Assembly: GCF_030864355.1 (NCBI RefSeq)
Contig: NC_083393.1
Location: forward strand, 2,418,001 to 2,482,000
Origin: Cutaneotrichosporon cavernicola
Taxonomy: Eukaryota; Basidiomycota; Tremellomycetes; Trichosporonales; Trichosporonaceae
Length of the DNA stretch: 64,000 nucleotides
Direction of reading: 5' to 3'
Every line of letters begins with the position of its first letter. Position 1 is the stretch's first letter. Positions 40,275-52,805 of the stretch are shown here, piece by piece. Both the position numbers and the translations under genes were made by a program. The notes under the pieces were generated by a model. It searched no databases. It was not told where the DNA came from and was given only the letters and a program-made list of their open reading frames with translations.

Positions 40275-43200
40275 CTAAGACCCATGCGTCGCAATGCGCT
40301 GCTGCACGTTGGCCGTATGCGTGCGATATTTGGCATGTGCCTCAAAGTTGTCGAGCGTCTGCCCGGGCCCCAGCGGGTAGATCTTGCCGGGGCAGTCTGG
40401 GCACTTGACGCGCCATTGCGGCTCGCCTTGGGGCTGGTCGGCCGGACGCGCCTTGATTGTGAATACAAACCGCGAACCAGGATACTTGGAGTTCATGTTG
40501 ATGAGCGCCTGACGTGCCCATGCTGGCGGTTGCGGCCCGTCGGGTGGCAGGCCGTGAGGTGCCGCGACAGGCGTCGCAGGTGTTGCCGGTGCCGGCGTCT
40601 CCTTCTTCGGCTTGACGGCGGCCGACTTGGCAGCCGCAAGCTTGGCGCGCTTGCGCTTTCGCTCCGCCGCATCGTCGTAGTCGTCGCTGTCACTATCCGA
40701 GCCGGACGAGCTCGAGTCGCTCTCGTCAGCCTGTCGTTTCTTCGGGCTCGGGGCGGGGACATCAAACGCAGACGGGGACGTCGCACCAGAGTTTGGCCCA
40801 GAATCCAGTAGCCGGTGGTACTCCTCGTCCTCATTGTACTCGACGCTGCGCTTGCGCCCAGTGCGCTGCAGATGGTTGCCGCATTTGGCGCAGAGGTCGA
40901 GCAGGCCGTTGACATCCTTCATCTTCACACCAGCAAGCGTCTCGGGAACCCCGCAATGCTTGCAGTGCCACTGCTTGACAGGCACTGGCGTGGATGGCTT
41001 CACTGAAGCCCGCGACGGGGGCCGCTCCTCCTTGACATCGTCGTCCAGGTCAGGGCTGTCGGCAACCCGCCCGTTGTGCCGCTTGCGGGGCGGGATCGGA
41101 GAGCCGACGTCTTCCGAGTCCTCGCGCAGATGCCGCTTGAACCCGATCGTCGGCGTGTGGTCGCCGTTGACGACAGAGCCCTCGCGCGTCGAGCTAGGCG
41201 AAGCACGCGACGCGCCGCGCGAGAACCGTGGAAGAGATTGTTTCTTGTTCACGGCCCGCAGGTGGTGGATCTGAGGCGGTGACGGCGCTCGGTCGGGTAT
41301 TGGCAAGTCCTGGAGTGACACCTGGATGTTTGCTTGCGCAGCAATGGCGGCTGCGCGTCGAGTGCTGTTGATGATCGGAGCCACCACCACGGGCTCTGAC
41401 ACGGGCGCGTTGGGGTCGATGGTGGGGTGAAGCAGGGTACGCATTGTCTTGAGGGGCTCGCGGTCTGGGAGCACGACGCCGCGCCGTCCCCGAGTGTGGC
41501 GCTTGCTCCGCTTCCGCTCGCGCTCACGCTCCTTCTCGATCGCCTGCACGTCGGCCTCGGTGAAGTTGGCGAGGACTGGTGTGAACTGCGCCATGGCAAG
41601 GTCTTCCTTGCGCAACGCGCAGGTGAGGGGCGGCTGGAATGCGCCGCGCACATCGTCGTTATGAATGTACCCTGCCCCCTCAGTATGGCCGACTAAGAAG
41701 AGCGACCGTTGGTGCGTCACGATCTGCTCATGAATGTCGTGAGCAATAGCGGTGCTGCAAGTCAATATTTGCAAATCCACAGTGACCTACACAAACTCTC
41801 CGTTCAAGCCAAGGTCGCGGCAGTACGATGCTGCGAACTCCTCAGGTGGCACCCTCGAGTTGAGGTCCCACTCGAATGTGTCCGAGAGGTTCTGCGTACC
41901 GACCATAATGTCCAGCTTGATGAGGATGCGCAGCTCGTTGTCGTCAGAGGGAGGTGGCATGCAGGCCATCGCTTCTTCGACAGTCATGACCTTATCACCA
42001 AAGTCATCATCAAACGCCACGATGCGAATGTGAGAGTCGTCCTGGTCGGCGCCCTCGTCCGTCTTGATCTCCTCGTCGTCTGCCTCGTGCGCCCGTCGGA
42101 AGGTTTCAAGGATGCTCTGACCCTCGTCGTCGTCGAGAGATCCCTTGCCGGTGACGTCTGTTGCAGGCTGAATAGGCAGAACCTGATCCTGGTACTCGCG
42201 CACCCGTTCCTTGATCGCGGCGACAATCTTCGGTACAAACTGGTTGGGCGGGAGCTTGAAATCGTCGCACAAGGACTGCGCGAAGAGCTCGGGAGTCACC
42301 ACAGTGTCTGAGATCAGCGTTAGCCCGAGGATTAAACTCACCAGAGCAGTTCCACATGAAGGTGTCGCTGAACCGGTGGTGGTCATGTTCAAGCTCGAGA
42401 CGGACCGGCACACAGTGGTCTTCGACCTCGGCCATGGATTTGAGCTGTTCAGGTGTGCTAATGTCAGTCAAGCTCCGGGCGTAACTCACAATCGGATCTC
42501 GCGGCGCTTGCGGGCTTTAAGTCTCTGCGCAGCCTTGTCGGCCGGGTAAAGAATGGCTAACCTTCCTCCAGCCGCACGCGGAGGCACGGTCTCACCCTTG
42601 CGCAACATCCACCAGGGGGTGGCGCGCTCCTCGTTCTCCTTCCAGCGGGTCATCTTGGCACCAGTCTTCTTCCGGTGCTCCGGGATGCTGGCAGCAAAGT
42701 CCCTGTCGCGGTGCATGGACGCCTTGATCTCCGCAGTCTCACTTTGGGAAAGCTCAGGTAGCTTGCCGCCGAAGGTGGGGTCCGCCCTCTCGTCAATCTC
42801 GTCAGTGGGAAGTGGAGTGATCTGCGTGATGGGTAGGTCAAGCTGTACGTGGCCCTCCCATTCCTTGACGGGAAGAGCGCCAGGTTGAGATGGCTGCGAT
42901 GGAGCAGCGGCCTCCGGAGCTGGCGGGCGACTAGGGGTTCCATGGGACGGTATGAATGTCGGTGGCGGCATCGTGCTCTCCCGTTGTTTCTCCTGCTTGC
43001 TAGTTCGACGACTGCTGACGGAAGCAGGGGACTCAGGAGGGGCCGAGCCCTGCTGCGCCAAGCCTGGAGCGATTTGCGCAGGCGGTGGCCGAGCGGTTGG
43101 CGTAGCTGGAGAGGCTGTCCCTGGTTGGGGAGGCCACATCCGCTGTGACTGACCAGGTGGCATCCCGCCAGGCGGTAGAGGACCGTTTTGGGACCCGCCC

Positions 43201-45476
43201 ATTTGGGGTGGTTGCGGCATGCCTGGGTGTGGAGGGAAGCCCATTAGCTGACCTTGGGGACCAATGGGGCCCTGCCCTTGGGCTCGCTGGGCAGCCTGGA
43301 AGGCCTGCATTGCCCCGTAGAACTTCTGCATTTTCTGCAGCATTGTGGGGGCGATCTGGCCGGTCTGGATCCGATGCGAGATCATCATAAGCTCCTGGAA
43401 GTGCTGGGGACTCCGCTGTTGCATTTGCTCGCGCCATTGAGGGTTGGCCATCTGCGGCAGGACCGTCAACAGCTGCGGGTTGAAAGGGAACTCGTTGACG
43501 TTGATGCCGTCTGGTGGGCGGAACTGAGCCATCATCCCAGGCATGCCAGGAGGGCCGTCCTGTGGCCGCACCGGTGATTGACCGGGAGGTGGAGGACCAG
43601 GTGGCCCGCCAGACTGCTGCCCTTGTCCTGCCTGAGAGAAGTAGCCCATAGCCTGCGCCATCTGCTGCCGCTGACTTGGCGTCATGTTTTGAAGCGCGCC
43701 TGCTGGGATACCAGCGGGTATCATACCAGGTGGGAACGGACGAGGAACGTTACCGTTGTGTGGGCTCATTTGAGCGCCGTGCATCGCATGCATCGCTTGA
43801 GGCGATTGGTTCGGAAACCCGGGAAGGCCATTCAGGCCTGACGGGCCGTTGACGCTGATGGGCTGGACCAACGGCGTCCTGTTACCCTCGGCGGCTCCAG
43901 GTGGCATAGGAGAGGCCGGCGGAAGAGGCTGCTGAGGCGTCGACGCAGGATGGGAATGATGTGACAGCGCTGGAGACGCCGCGGCGGGTGCGGGTGTCGA
44001 TGTGACTCCGGGTGCAGGTGTTCCGGCTTGAGATGGAGGTGTGGCCGCCATGGGTCGAACCGCAGGCGATCCTGGACCGCCCAATGACGGGTGAGGTGAC
44101 GGTGCCCTCTGGGAAGCAGCGGAACCAGGACGGTTCATTGCCAGGTGTTGCGGGATACTCGAAGCGGGGACCGGGCTCTGATGCACTTGAGTCGGAGTCG
44201 GAGGCTGCTGGGGTGGCTGCTGGGGTGGCGGCACAGACGTTTGGGGTTGTTGAGGAGGCTGTTGTGGCCCTTGCCCGCCTGGCTGTTGTTGTTGTTGCTG
44301 TTGGAAGAATGCGCGTAACATGTTCTGCTGCATCAGCAGCAACTGTTGCTGTTGTGCCTGGGGAGGCAGCGCCTTGAACTGCGGCGTATTCATCAAGAGC
44401 TGTCTTTGCGCAGCTATCATCTGCTGCTGTTGGTGATTCAAGGAGAACCGCGGCTGCGGTTGTTGCTGTTGCCCTGGGTGTTGACCTGGCTGCTGACCGG
44501 GAGGAGCCATCGCGTGGGGCCGAGGTGATGCGCCTGAAGGTAGAGCAGGTGGTGGCATCGAGCCAGGAGGACGGGCAGGCGACCCGACGGCTGGAGATTG
44601 CCGCCCTTGCATCTGGACGCGAGCCATTTCCGGCGTCATGCCACCTCCAGGCTGACCAGGCTGGAGTGGTTGCTGCTGATGCTGCTGTTGCTGCATGCCT
44701 GGAGGGGCCTGTTGTTGCTGCTGCTGCTGCTGAGGTGATTGTTGCTGTTGCTGCTGCTGTTGCTGTTGTTGTTGCTGTTGCTGCAAGAACTGTTGTAATC
44801 GTTGCGCTTGAAGAGCCGACGCTGCGGGGTGGCCTTGCATCGCCTGGTTGTTGGCAATTTGGGCGAGGATGGCCTGCTGCTGTGGGTTCAGCTGTTGGCC
44901 TGGAGGCATGCCACGCATGGCCGCAGCAGCGGCGAGCATCTGTGGGGTGAGGTTGCCCCCGCCTTGCCCTTGAGCTTGCAGGCCAGCCATCGCCATTTGA
45001 ATCTGCTGAGGATTCAGCTGGCCGGGCTGGCCCTGCTGCTGCTGCTGCTGCTGCTGTTGCTGTTGTTGTTGCTGTTGCTGTTGCTGTTGTTGTTGTTGGG
45101 CCTGCGCGAGCCGCTGCAACATGGCCAATTGCTGGGGCGGGAGGTTGGCTGGGTTGAAAGGAGGCCTCATTCCTCCCTGCTGACCAGGCATCATCTGCGG
45201 AAACTGTTGCCCGAACTGTTGATGGAGTTGTTGCGCGAGCTGCGATGCTTGTCCTGGAAACTGCTGCTGGTGCTGTTGTGACTGTGGGCCCGGGTCGCCT
45301 GGTCGGTTCTGGATGGGCGAGTTTGGCACGCCCATCTGCGACTGCTGCAGCTGGAACAATCGTGGGTCCATCACGCCGGCATTTTGCAGCTGCTGAAACT
45401 GGTTGAACTGGAAGCCGGAGGCGCCGTTGGCTTGTGCTGGGGATGGAGATGGCTGGGGGGGTTGTGGTGTAGACAT
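40275..45476 (-). CDS. SNF5: SWI/SNF chromatin-remodelling subunit SNF5 (SMARCB1), polyglutamine-rich
   Basis: Exons 42490-45476, 42342-42457, 41791-42307 and 40275-41754; 1,699 aa; phases 2, 1, 2. The N-terminal 850 residues are Gln/Pro/Met-rich with long polyQ tracts (coding positions about 45031-45100 and 44740-44795), as in yeast Snf5. The two SNF5 repeats follow: PVRLELEHDHHRFSDTFMWN and RILIKLDIMVGTQNLSDTF..EWDLNSRVPPEEFA, ending GLNGEFVTAIAHDIHEQI. The C-terminal part has a basic/acidic linker and a GATA-like zinc finger, C-x2-C-x20-C-x2-C (CKHCGVPE..CAKCG, about residue 1465). The start MSTPQPPQP is in a strong context (GCCGCCATG); an in-frame Met lies 21 bp upstream. Confidence 0.93.
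44735..45100. repeat. CAG/CAA trinucleotide tracts (polyglutamine) in SNF5
   Basis: On the minus strand two dense runs of mixed CAG/CAA codons lie at about 45031-45100 and 44740-44795, and shorter ones at 44704-44730 and 44281-44305. The runs are interrupted by CAA, which reduces slippage. Confidence 0.9.
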
Positions 45477-47093
45477 GGCGGCGACTGGCGTCAACATTGA
45501 TGCCTCTAACGGATGTAATGATGACGAAACGCACCGAGACGCGCGCGCGAAGGCCGGCCCCTCGGCCGGCCGTCGAGCGATGAGGAGTCGCGGTCTAGAC
45601 CGTGCCGGCAAAGGGCCCGGTGCAGTGGCTAGAGGACACGGAGGTGTCTGCTGAAGACAAGTCAAGGGTGACACGGTATCGGGCGAGATGTGATATGTTG
45701 GTTCAAGACGGGGAAGAGCGTGTCAGTGATGGTGGACGCGCGACCGCAGCCATGGGTACTCACGTCTAGATGCTATGCCTATAGCGCCTTGGAAGGTCGG
45801 GCCTCAAGACAGGATGATGACCGGTGCGCGAGATGATATGGGGGACGAGGAAGATTACACCCAAGGTGTTTGTTGGCCGACGGCTGAGTGAGGGAACAAG
45901 ACGAGTTGGGTGACAAGTGGTAGTGTGGGGCGGAATGGGAGGCGCGTCAAGACGACCCCCACGTCAAAGAGGAAGGCAAGGACGCGAGCAAGGACTGGAT
46001 AGACAAGTGACGGGGTGCGTTGTAGTTGACCGTTGATTAGATAAAGGTATGGGCGCTTCGGTCTCGGGTGGATGGAGGGGGTTGGTTGGCGTAGGGGTTG
46101 GGGTGCGTGACCAAACACGGGTGTAGGTGAGGTGAGGAGACGAGGTTCCGAACGAAAGGAACCACCTAACCCATTAACCCACCGGATGAACCGTTCTATC
46201 AACCTGGCGAGCCTACCTAGTAAATGAGTAGGCTTGGGTGGCCTATGCAAGCAATGAGGGGTAATTGGCACGGGTAAGAGAGGTAGGCGCGTGTGAAGGG
46301 ATTGAGGGAGATGTGATAGTAAAGGGGGAAGTTGAGGGGAGTGCGGGTAAGGCGGCGAGGTCCGAGGTCCGAGGACCAAGAAGGGATAGAAAGGGGGGGG
46401 GGAGGTTTGGATATTATTGTTTGACTCTGTGCGTTTGTATGGTTAATTTTACTTGCCAAAGACTAACAGATTACCTCAGAAGCAACCTAACGCTGTAGCC
46501 AAATCTCACTTTGGTCCGAGTCGATCCAACACTCTACACTTGCGGAATCAATTACATTAAGACCGTAATACCATTAGCAATTACTCCAGGCCCTGGAGCT
46601 TTCGCCACAATCGGATACTCGCGGCATTATCCTTGACAGATTAGGTCACAGGTTGAGAATTGGTGGCGGCGCCACGTGGAATGTCACGGCATCAAAAGCC
46701 TAAGTCGGACAGTGAGCAGAGACACACCTGCGTGTCGTAGGGCCATAAAGCCATAGAGGGAAGACGAAGGGAAAAGGGAGGGGCTAGACAATGCATGTGC
46801 CTCAAGGCGATGGAACTGCTAGCTAAGGTAATCAGAATCCATGTTGATGTCAACGTTTGTACTCTACTCTACACTTATCTTTCCATCCTTCTTCTCCACA
46901 ACCGTCCACAGGAGAAGAAAACTACATCCAACCCCTTCATCTTCACCCGTGCGTATCCCATCCATTCACCACAAACCAACCAACAACAATGGCGCTTCGC
47001 CCAGGCCACTCTTCTTCGTCCTCCAAACAACAACACTCTCTCGTTCATTCGGCTTACGCGCCTCTACAGACTTAATTCACAATCTCTTCCAAA
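45477..47093. promoter_or_regulatory. Long divergent spacer between SNF5 and SUB2
   Basis: 1.6 kb. The SNF5 side (45477-46390) is GC-rich with purine-rich stretches, including an A-G run with nine consecutive G at about 46393-46401. The SUB2 side (46440-47093) is more AT-rich and ends in a pyrimidine/CAA-rich leader (CAACCAACAACAATGG at about 46977-46992, another ATG 100 bp before the true start). No gene is supported. Confidence 0.5.
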
Positions 47094-49350
47094 ATGGCGC
47101 CCGAGGACACTGAAGAGCTTGTCGACTACGACGAGGCCGAGGACACCTATGTCGCCCCGGCTACCGGTACCGCTGCTGATGGTGCCGAGTTGGCCGATGG
47201 CGAGAAGAAGGGCAGCTATGTCGGCATTCACTCGACGGGCTTCCGGTGAGTGGCAACCTCCTTTTGCAGCTCCCCTCGTTTTCCCGCCTCAATTCACTGA
47301 CAAGTCCAGTGACTTCCTTCTCAAGCCTGAGATCCTCCGCGCCATCTCGGACCTTGGTTTCGAGCACCCCTCGGAGGGTAAGATCCTTCATTCTGAATAG
47401 TGCTCGCGTTGCTGACCATGTCAGTCCAGCAGGAGTGCATTCCCCAGGCCATCCTGGGTACCGACGTCCTTTGCCAGGCCAAGTCGGGTATGGGCAAGAC
47501 CGCCGTCTTCGTTCTTGCGTCTCTCCAGCAGATGTGAGTACCACTGAACTGCACGCCAAACATGTCGAGCTGACAAGTCAGTGAGCCCGTCGACGGCGAG
47601 GTCTCGATTATTGTCATGTGCCACACTCGTGAACTGGCATACCAGATCCGCAACGAGTTCACGCGCTTCTCCAAGTACATGACCAACGTGCGCACTGGCG
47701 TCGTCTACGGCGGCACTCCCATCTCGGCCGACATTGAACTTCTCTCCAACAAGGAGAAGTGCCCTCACATCATTGTCGGCACCCCTGGCCGCATGATGGC
47801 CCTCGTTCGCGACAAGAAGCTCAACGCGTCCAAGGTGAAGCACTTTGTTCTCGACGAGTGCGACAAGATGCTTGATCAACTCGGTTAGTCTAACTCCCCC
47901 GGTTCCACAAACATTTCCTTCCATCTCCGACCGCCGAGGGCCGAGTCTTGGGTGGGCACATCCACATGTGTGCAACACACCCAAGGGCGAAACCGAGTGA
48001 CGAGCGCGATCAAGAGGCTTTGCGTGAGCCACACTGCGCTGCGTGAGCAGTCCACCTTTCTCAAAGTGCTGTTGCAATGCGTTTCGACCGCATGCGGCGT
48101 GCAACATGGCCTACGCCCACACGGTCGTGGCGTATCGACGTGAAGGCAGCCTGCGCGGTGGCGAGGCAGGCGCGAGATGTGCGACTGCGGCTTTTCGAGC
48201 CTGCGAATGCACGGTGGCAAGACGACCAACAGCTTTGCCCCATGTCAATGACCCTTTGCTGGCGAGGCATTGGAGCTGGTAATGACGGTGTCAAGAGAGG
48301 CAAGCTCTGCTGCTTCCTCGGTTTCGGTTCTTCGGCGGTTGGAGCGACTCCTCGGCTAGTGTTTGGTCTTCTCTTCGTTCAAGGATAAGTGCTCACGGTC
48401 TCTCCTTTCGCTCGACAATTGCTCGCCTTGATTATCGTTTATGCTGCTACCTACTTCTTGCCGTTCTTTGACCTCTCCCTGTATCTCCTACCTTTCCCTT
48501 CCCTTCTCCTTCTCCGCTACCGTCGTTCACCTGGGCCAATCGCCAACGCTATTGTTCAACATCGCATACAACATCGACCCCACTCTAACCTTTGTTTAAC
48601 ACACAGACATGCGCCGCGACGTCCAGGAGGTCTTCAAAGCTACGCCCCACCACAAGCAGGTTATGATGTTCTCGGCCACCCTCTCGAAGGAGATCCGCGC
48701 GACCTGCAAGAAGTTCATGCAGAGCGTGAGTTTCCTTGCCAGACGTCAGCTGACGTCAGCCTCTGGAGATCTACGTCGACGATGAGACCAAATTGACGCT
48801 GCACGGTCTTCAGCAGTACTTCCTCAAGCTCGAGGAGCGCGAGAAGAACCGCAAGCTCAACGACCTTCTCGACTCGCTCGAGTTCAACCAGGTGTGCATC
48901 TTCGTCAAGTCGGTTGCGCGTGCGACCCAGCTCGACGCTCTTCTGCAGCAGTGCAACTTCCCATCCATCTGCATCCACTCGGCCCTCAAGCAGGAGGACC
49001 GGTGAGTTCAGTGTTGATCTCTAGGATGCGTAAGCTGATGGCCCAGTATCTCGCGCTTCCAGCAGTTCAAGGCGTTTGAGAAGCGTATCCTCGTCGCGAC
49101 CGACATTTTCGGCCGTGGTATCGACGTCGAGCGTGTCAATGTTGTCATCAACTATGACGCGCCGGCCGATGCCGACTCGTACCTCCACCGTGTCGGTCGT
49201 GCGGGTCGTTTCGGCACCAAGGGTCTCGCCATCTCGTTTGTCTCGTCTGCGGATGACGAGGAGGTGCTCAAGAAGATCCAGGAGCGCTTCACGGTCGCTA
49301 TCCCGACCATGCCCGACTCGATCGACCCCGCCACCTACATGACGTCGTAA
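47094..49350 (+). CDS. SUB2: DEAD-box ATP-dependent RNA helicase of TREX (UAP56/DDX39B)
   Basis: Seven exons: 47094-47245, 47310-47377, 47425-47533, 47582-47883, 48607-48725, 48760-49001, 49047-49350; 431 aa. All helicase motifs are present: Q-motif region ([18 protein letters not shown]), I AKSGMGKT, Ia [45 protein letters not shown]. The DECD variant and the N-terminal [11 protein letters not shown] identify SUB2, which acts in spliceosome assembly and mRNA export in the nucleus. Six introns: most are 34-64 nt, but the fourth (47884-48606) is 723 nt, with GTTAGT donor and ACACAG acceptor after TTTAAC. Confidence 0.96.
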
Positions 49351-49578
49351 AATCTGTGCCAGAGGCATTGCGTCGAGTGCTATGTATTTCTGCTGTTATG
49401 AAGCTCGTAAAATCTGTGGCGTCGTGCGGTTGGGCGTACGAGTAGGGGGCCCAGGAGCGTTTGCTGGCGTCCGACTCGAGTGTACGTCGCTCTATGTCGA
49501 AATGAAGAAGCCTGCCCCCATGTCCCCACAGGTTTCAGCGTCGCTCTTCAACTAATACATAGAAGACATTGCAAGGTA

Positions 49579-50421
49579 TCAATCATCGAGGAACGACGCG
49601 CGCCTCTTCCGCGTCGCCTTGGCTTTCGCTGCAGCCTTGCCTTTCGTCTTCCCGGCCGGATAAACGACATTGCCACCCTCAACAACAGCCCCACTACTAA
49701 TACTCGCAGCCTTGCCCTCCCCATCAATGATATTAACCACCTGGCGCCCCCTCGCCAAGAGGTAATCAGCGATAATCCTTCGATGACACCTCCACCAAAC
49801 CGCCTCTGCACACATAATCGCCGCCTTGCCCTCCATCCTCTCCAACTCATCTAACCCCTCCCGAAACTCCTCCGAAAGCGCGTGATCAGCATAATTGTGG
49901 AAACTGCGGTTGGTCCACCACGCATTCACCTCGAACGGGACAGTCTTGGACACGGGTCGTCTGCCCGTCACAGATTCGATTCGGGTTAACCGTATGCCAA
50001 GAGGTAGGAGCGAGTCGCGGAGCGCGTCGGCGTTGAACCATGGATACTTGTTTGAGCCGGGAAGCTTGCGCACGTCGACTAGGACCTCAATGTGGTTTGA
50101 GGTGAGGAGGTGTAGGAATTCGGCGAGGGGCCGGCTCGAGTGGCCGATGGTTGCTATGACATTGGAAGACTCTAGGTTGGGCCGAGGGTCCGTCACGGGC
50201 TTTGTGTCGGTCGACTCGTCTCGTTTAGACGTGGTGTCAGTGGCGTTTGGCTCGTCCGTCTCGGTCAACTTGTCTCGTTTAGGCGTCACAGGCTGGGTAT
50301 CCGTTTCGGTAACCTTGCGTCGTTTGGTTCGTGTCGTCACAGATCCCGCCTCGGCCTTCACTTGCAATCCTGTCTCAGCCGACGCCTCTCGTCTAGAGTG
50401 AGACCGTGTCGTTGGCGTCAT
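49579..50421 (-). CDS. DUF488-domain protein
   Basis: Single exon, 280 aa. The DUF488 domain occupies about residues 88-245: VIATIGHSSRPLAEFLHLL, VLVDVRKLPGSNKYPWFN, HNYADHALSEEFREGLDEL and AIMCAEAVWWRCHRRIIADYL, where Cys-Ala-Glu and Cys-His-Arg-Arg are conserved. Function is not established; structures resemble Rossmann-like small-molecule or nucleic-acid enzymes. The first 85 residues are a charged, Thr-rich extension with a KRDxxTxTDxxP-like repeat and a TKRRK cluster that could be a nuclear signal. The C-terminus is Lys/Ala-rich (KAAAKAKATRKRR). The Met of MTPTTRSHSRREAS was chosen because the frame upstream loses coding character. Confidence 0.88.
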   Translation of the reverse strand: MTPTTRSHSRREASAETGLQVKAEAGSVTTRTKRRKVTETDTQPVTPKRDKLTETDEPNATDTTSKRDESTDTKPVTDPRPNLESSNVIATIGHSSRPLAEFLHLLTSNHIEVLVDVRKLPGSNKYPWFNADALRDSLLPLGIRLTRIESVTGRRPVSKTVPFEVNAWWTNRSFHNYADHALSEEFREGLDELERMEGKAAIMCAEAVWWRCHRRIIADYLLARGRQVVNIIDGEGKAASISSGAVVEGGNVVYPAGKTKGKAAAKAKATRKRRASFLDD

Positions 50422-51134
50422 TCTCGGTGTATACACGCGGGGACGGAGGAGGGATAGAAGAATGCCAGTTGCAAGCTTTGATGGACAGGATAACAGGCGA
50501 CACAGCCGCCGGATGACATGTGACACAGCAAGTAGCAACTGCCATATCAGAAAAAGTCATACAAGTCAGCATGTTGCTACTTACGAGGTAGTGGGCGGAT
50601 GGGTAATGGGTGGATGGGAGTAGCATGCTCCAACCTTGCCGTTACTGATGTCGCATACGTAGTGGCACACGTCATCAGTATGTTGAGACTCATTGCCACT
50701 GTGTTGCGTGCAACCACACGCGCAAGGTGATGTCGCCAAGGGGACATTTCGTTCAAGAGTCTCTGCGAGGACGGGAGGAGGTCGTTGCGGAGCGTGGCTA
50801 AGTGCTCTTGGTGTGACATTACGGGTGCGACTGCCGCTAAGCTTGGGGCTGGGGGGCCAGAACTGGTGTCGGCGCGCTGCTGTTAGTGTTGGGTGCCATG
50901 CAGACACGCGCTTTGGCTGGGCAACTCATCCACCGGTAATACCCAACTGATCTCAAGAGTTAGCTCTCGGTCTGGCTTCCGCACCACCCCTCAGCTAAGC
51001 TCTACAGGTGCAACGTGCCTACAAGTACAACAACGTATGACGGGTATCGTGTATGGAAAGTTCCGCGTCTAAAGAAGAACTGCAGCCAAGCAGCACGCAC
51101 CTAAATGGTAGGCCGGCCGCGGCGGCGTGTGCAG
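50422..51134. other. Intergenic region
   Basis: Promoter side of the DUF488 gene and 3' flank of the ArfGAP gene, about 710 bp. It is lower in GC, with GGTGGATGGG/GGGCGGATGGG-type short repeats around 50585-50620. No gene is supported. Confidence 0.5.
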
Positions 51135-52805
51135 CTACATGTAGCCCGACTGCCAGTGCTGCTGCTGCTGCTGCTGGTACTGGACGGGCTGGGCCATCTG
51201 CACCCCGCCCATACCGCCCATGTCGCGGCCCATTCCTCCACCCATCACGGCTCCGTTCATACCCATGCCTGTGGGGCTCATCATCATGCCCTGCTGCATG
51301 GTCATACCGTTGGGGCTCGAACCCATCATGCCCTGCTGCATGGTCATGCCGTTGGGGCTCGAGCCCATCATTCCCATGGACATGCCGTTTGGGCTCGAGC
51401 CCATCATGCCCACGGAAAAGCCGTTCATGCCGACCTGGTTGGCACCCATCGGGTTCTGCGTGTATGTCGAACCCATGGGCGACAACGTCTGGCCGTACTG
51501 CGCCCCGAACGGGTTATTGGTGGGGTTCGCTGTCGGCGAGAATTGCTGGAAAAACGCCTGCTGGCCGAGAGCGAGAGGCGATAGAGCTGGGCCGCTGGGA
51601 GACGGGAGTGGGCTGACGGAGGGTGCGGCCGGGATGGTGGGGAAACCTGCAAGCTGGAGGGGCCGTGTAGACGATGCCGAGCCGCCGATGTCAACCAGGA
51701 GGTCGTGCTCGCGCTGTTGCGGGGGCTGGCTGCTGGTCTTGAGCAGCGCCGGCGCCTGATTGGGAGACGAGCGGCTTGCGCTGCGGGTAGGGAGCGCCGC
51801 GGGCGTGACAGGCGGCGCTAGGCTGTTGGAAGACGACGAACTGCTCGAGCCCGTGTTGCTCTGTCCGAGCGACACCCAAACGGGCGCGCTACTGTTCGAG
51901 CGCGCCGGACGACGCGAGGGCCCAGTCGGCACGGCGGGAAGATATCGGCTAGTGTCGGGTGGTGGTGTGGTCGACGACCGCGGCGGTGCGAGACCGCGAG
52001 CCTGGAGTGCCTGTGTGCGACTGTTGACACTCGCGGTCGCGAGGTCGCGACCCGCGCCCGCCTTGAACGCACCCAGCTCGTACTTGCGTCGAATGAACTT
52101 TTGGATTTCCGAGTCGCGCTCGTCGCTCACGGTCGCAGGCGGGGGATGCCTTTGAGGGTCAGGGTTGTAGATGGCGTTGGACTTGGTGTTTCCCATCTCC
52201 TTCATTCCCATGACCTGCTCGCGCGTCCACTCGTCTAACGTGACGGATTTACTGCGGTCAGCGGGGTCCTGACTTGGGTGGCGCGATGAAGAAGCACAAC
52301 GCGACGAAGGAAGGAGGGCGACATCGTGCAATCCCATGGTCACTTCCAGGCTGTGGGTTGTGAGATTGCAGGTCCGCGCGGGGACGTGGTGCGGTACGGG
52401 GGCGCCGGTGTCACCGTCGCAAGCCTGAGCACCTTTTTGACACTGGTATCACACCACGCTTCTCCGTCCAAAGCCAACATGTCCAACCCAGACTCCAGGA
52501 AACACTCACACCCGAGACTTGTGGGTGCCCATCTTCCTATGGATGCTCGCACAAGTCACGCAGAGGAAGATGCCCAGGTTGACACTAGCCCAGCGCGGCG
52601 CTGCGGCCCGGCAATCAGCGCAACGGTCTGATGTCAGTTCCTGTCACAACGAGAATGTCACACGAGAGCGGCGTCTTGAGCTACAACGCCGTTACGGCCT
52701 GCGCAGACGCTCGGACAGGCAACCACGCCGGTCGTACGACCCACCATTTCCGGGCATCTTGAGGACCTCGTCGAGCTGGCGCTCGATGCGCTGCTGGGCG
52801 TTCAT
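51135..52805 (-). CDS. ArfGAP protein (SMAP/Age2-like)
   Basis: Exons 52745-52805, 52510-52627 and 51135-52251; 431 aa; phases 1 and 2; introns 117 and 258 nt. The N-terminal ArfGAP zinc finger is [24 protein letters not shown] (C-x2-C-x16-C-x2-C), followed by [21 protein letters not shown] with the arginine finger. It stimulates GTP hydrolysis on Arf at the trans-Golgi or endosomes. [15 protein letters not shown] closes the domain. The rest (about residue 140 on) is Ser/Pro-rich and ends in a Met/Gly-rich low-complexity region with four near-copies of [10 protein letters not shown](T/S)M, then a short polyQ before WQSGYM. Confidence 0.93.

Noticed and set aside
45855..46379. Proline-rich minus-strand frame in the SNF5 upstream region
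   Set aside because: Composition reflects purine-rich DNA on the other strand; no start context, domain or link to SNF5.
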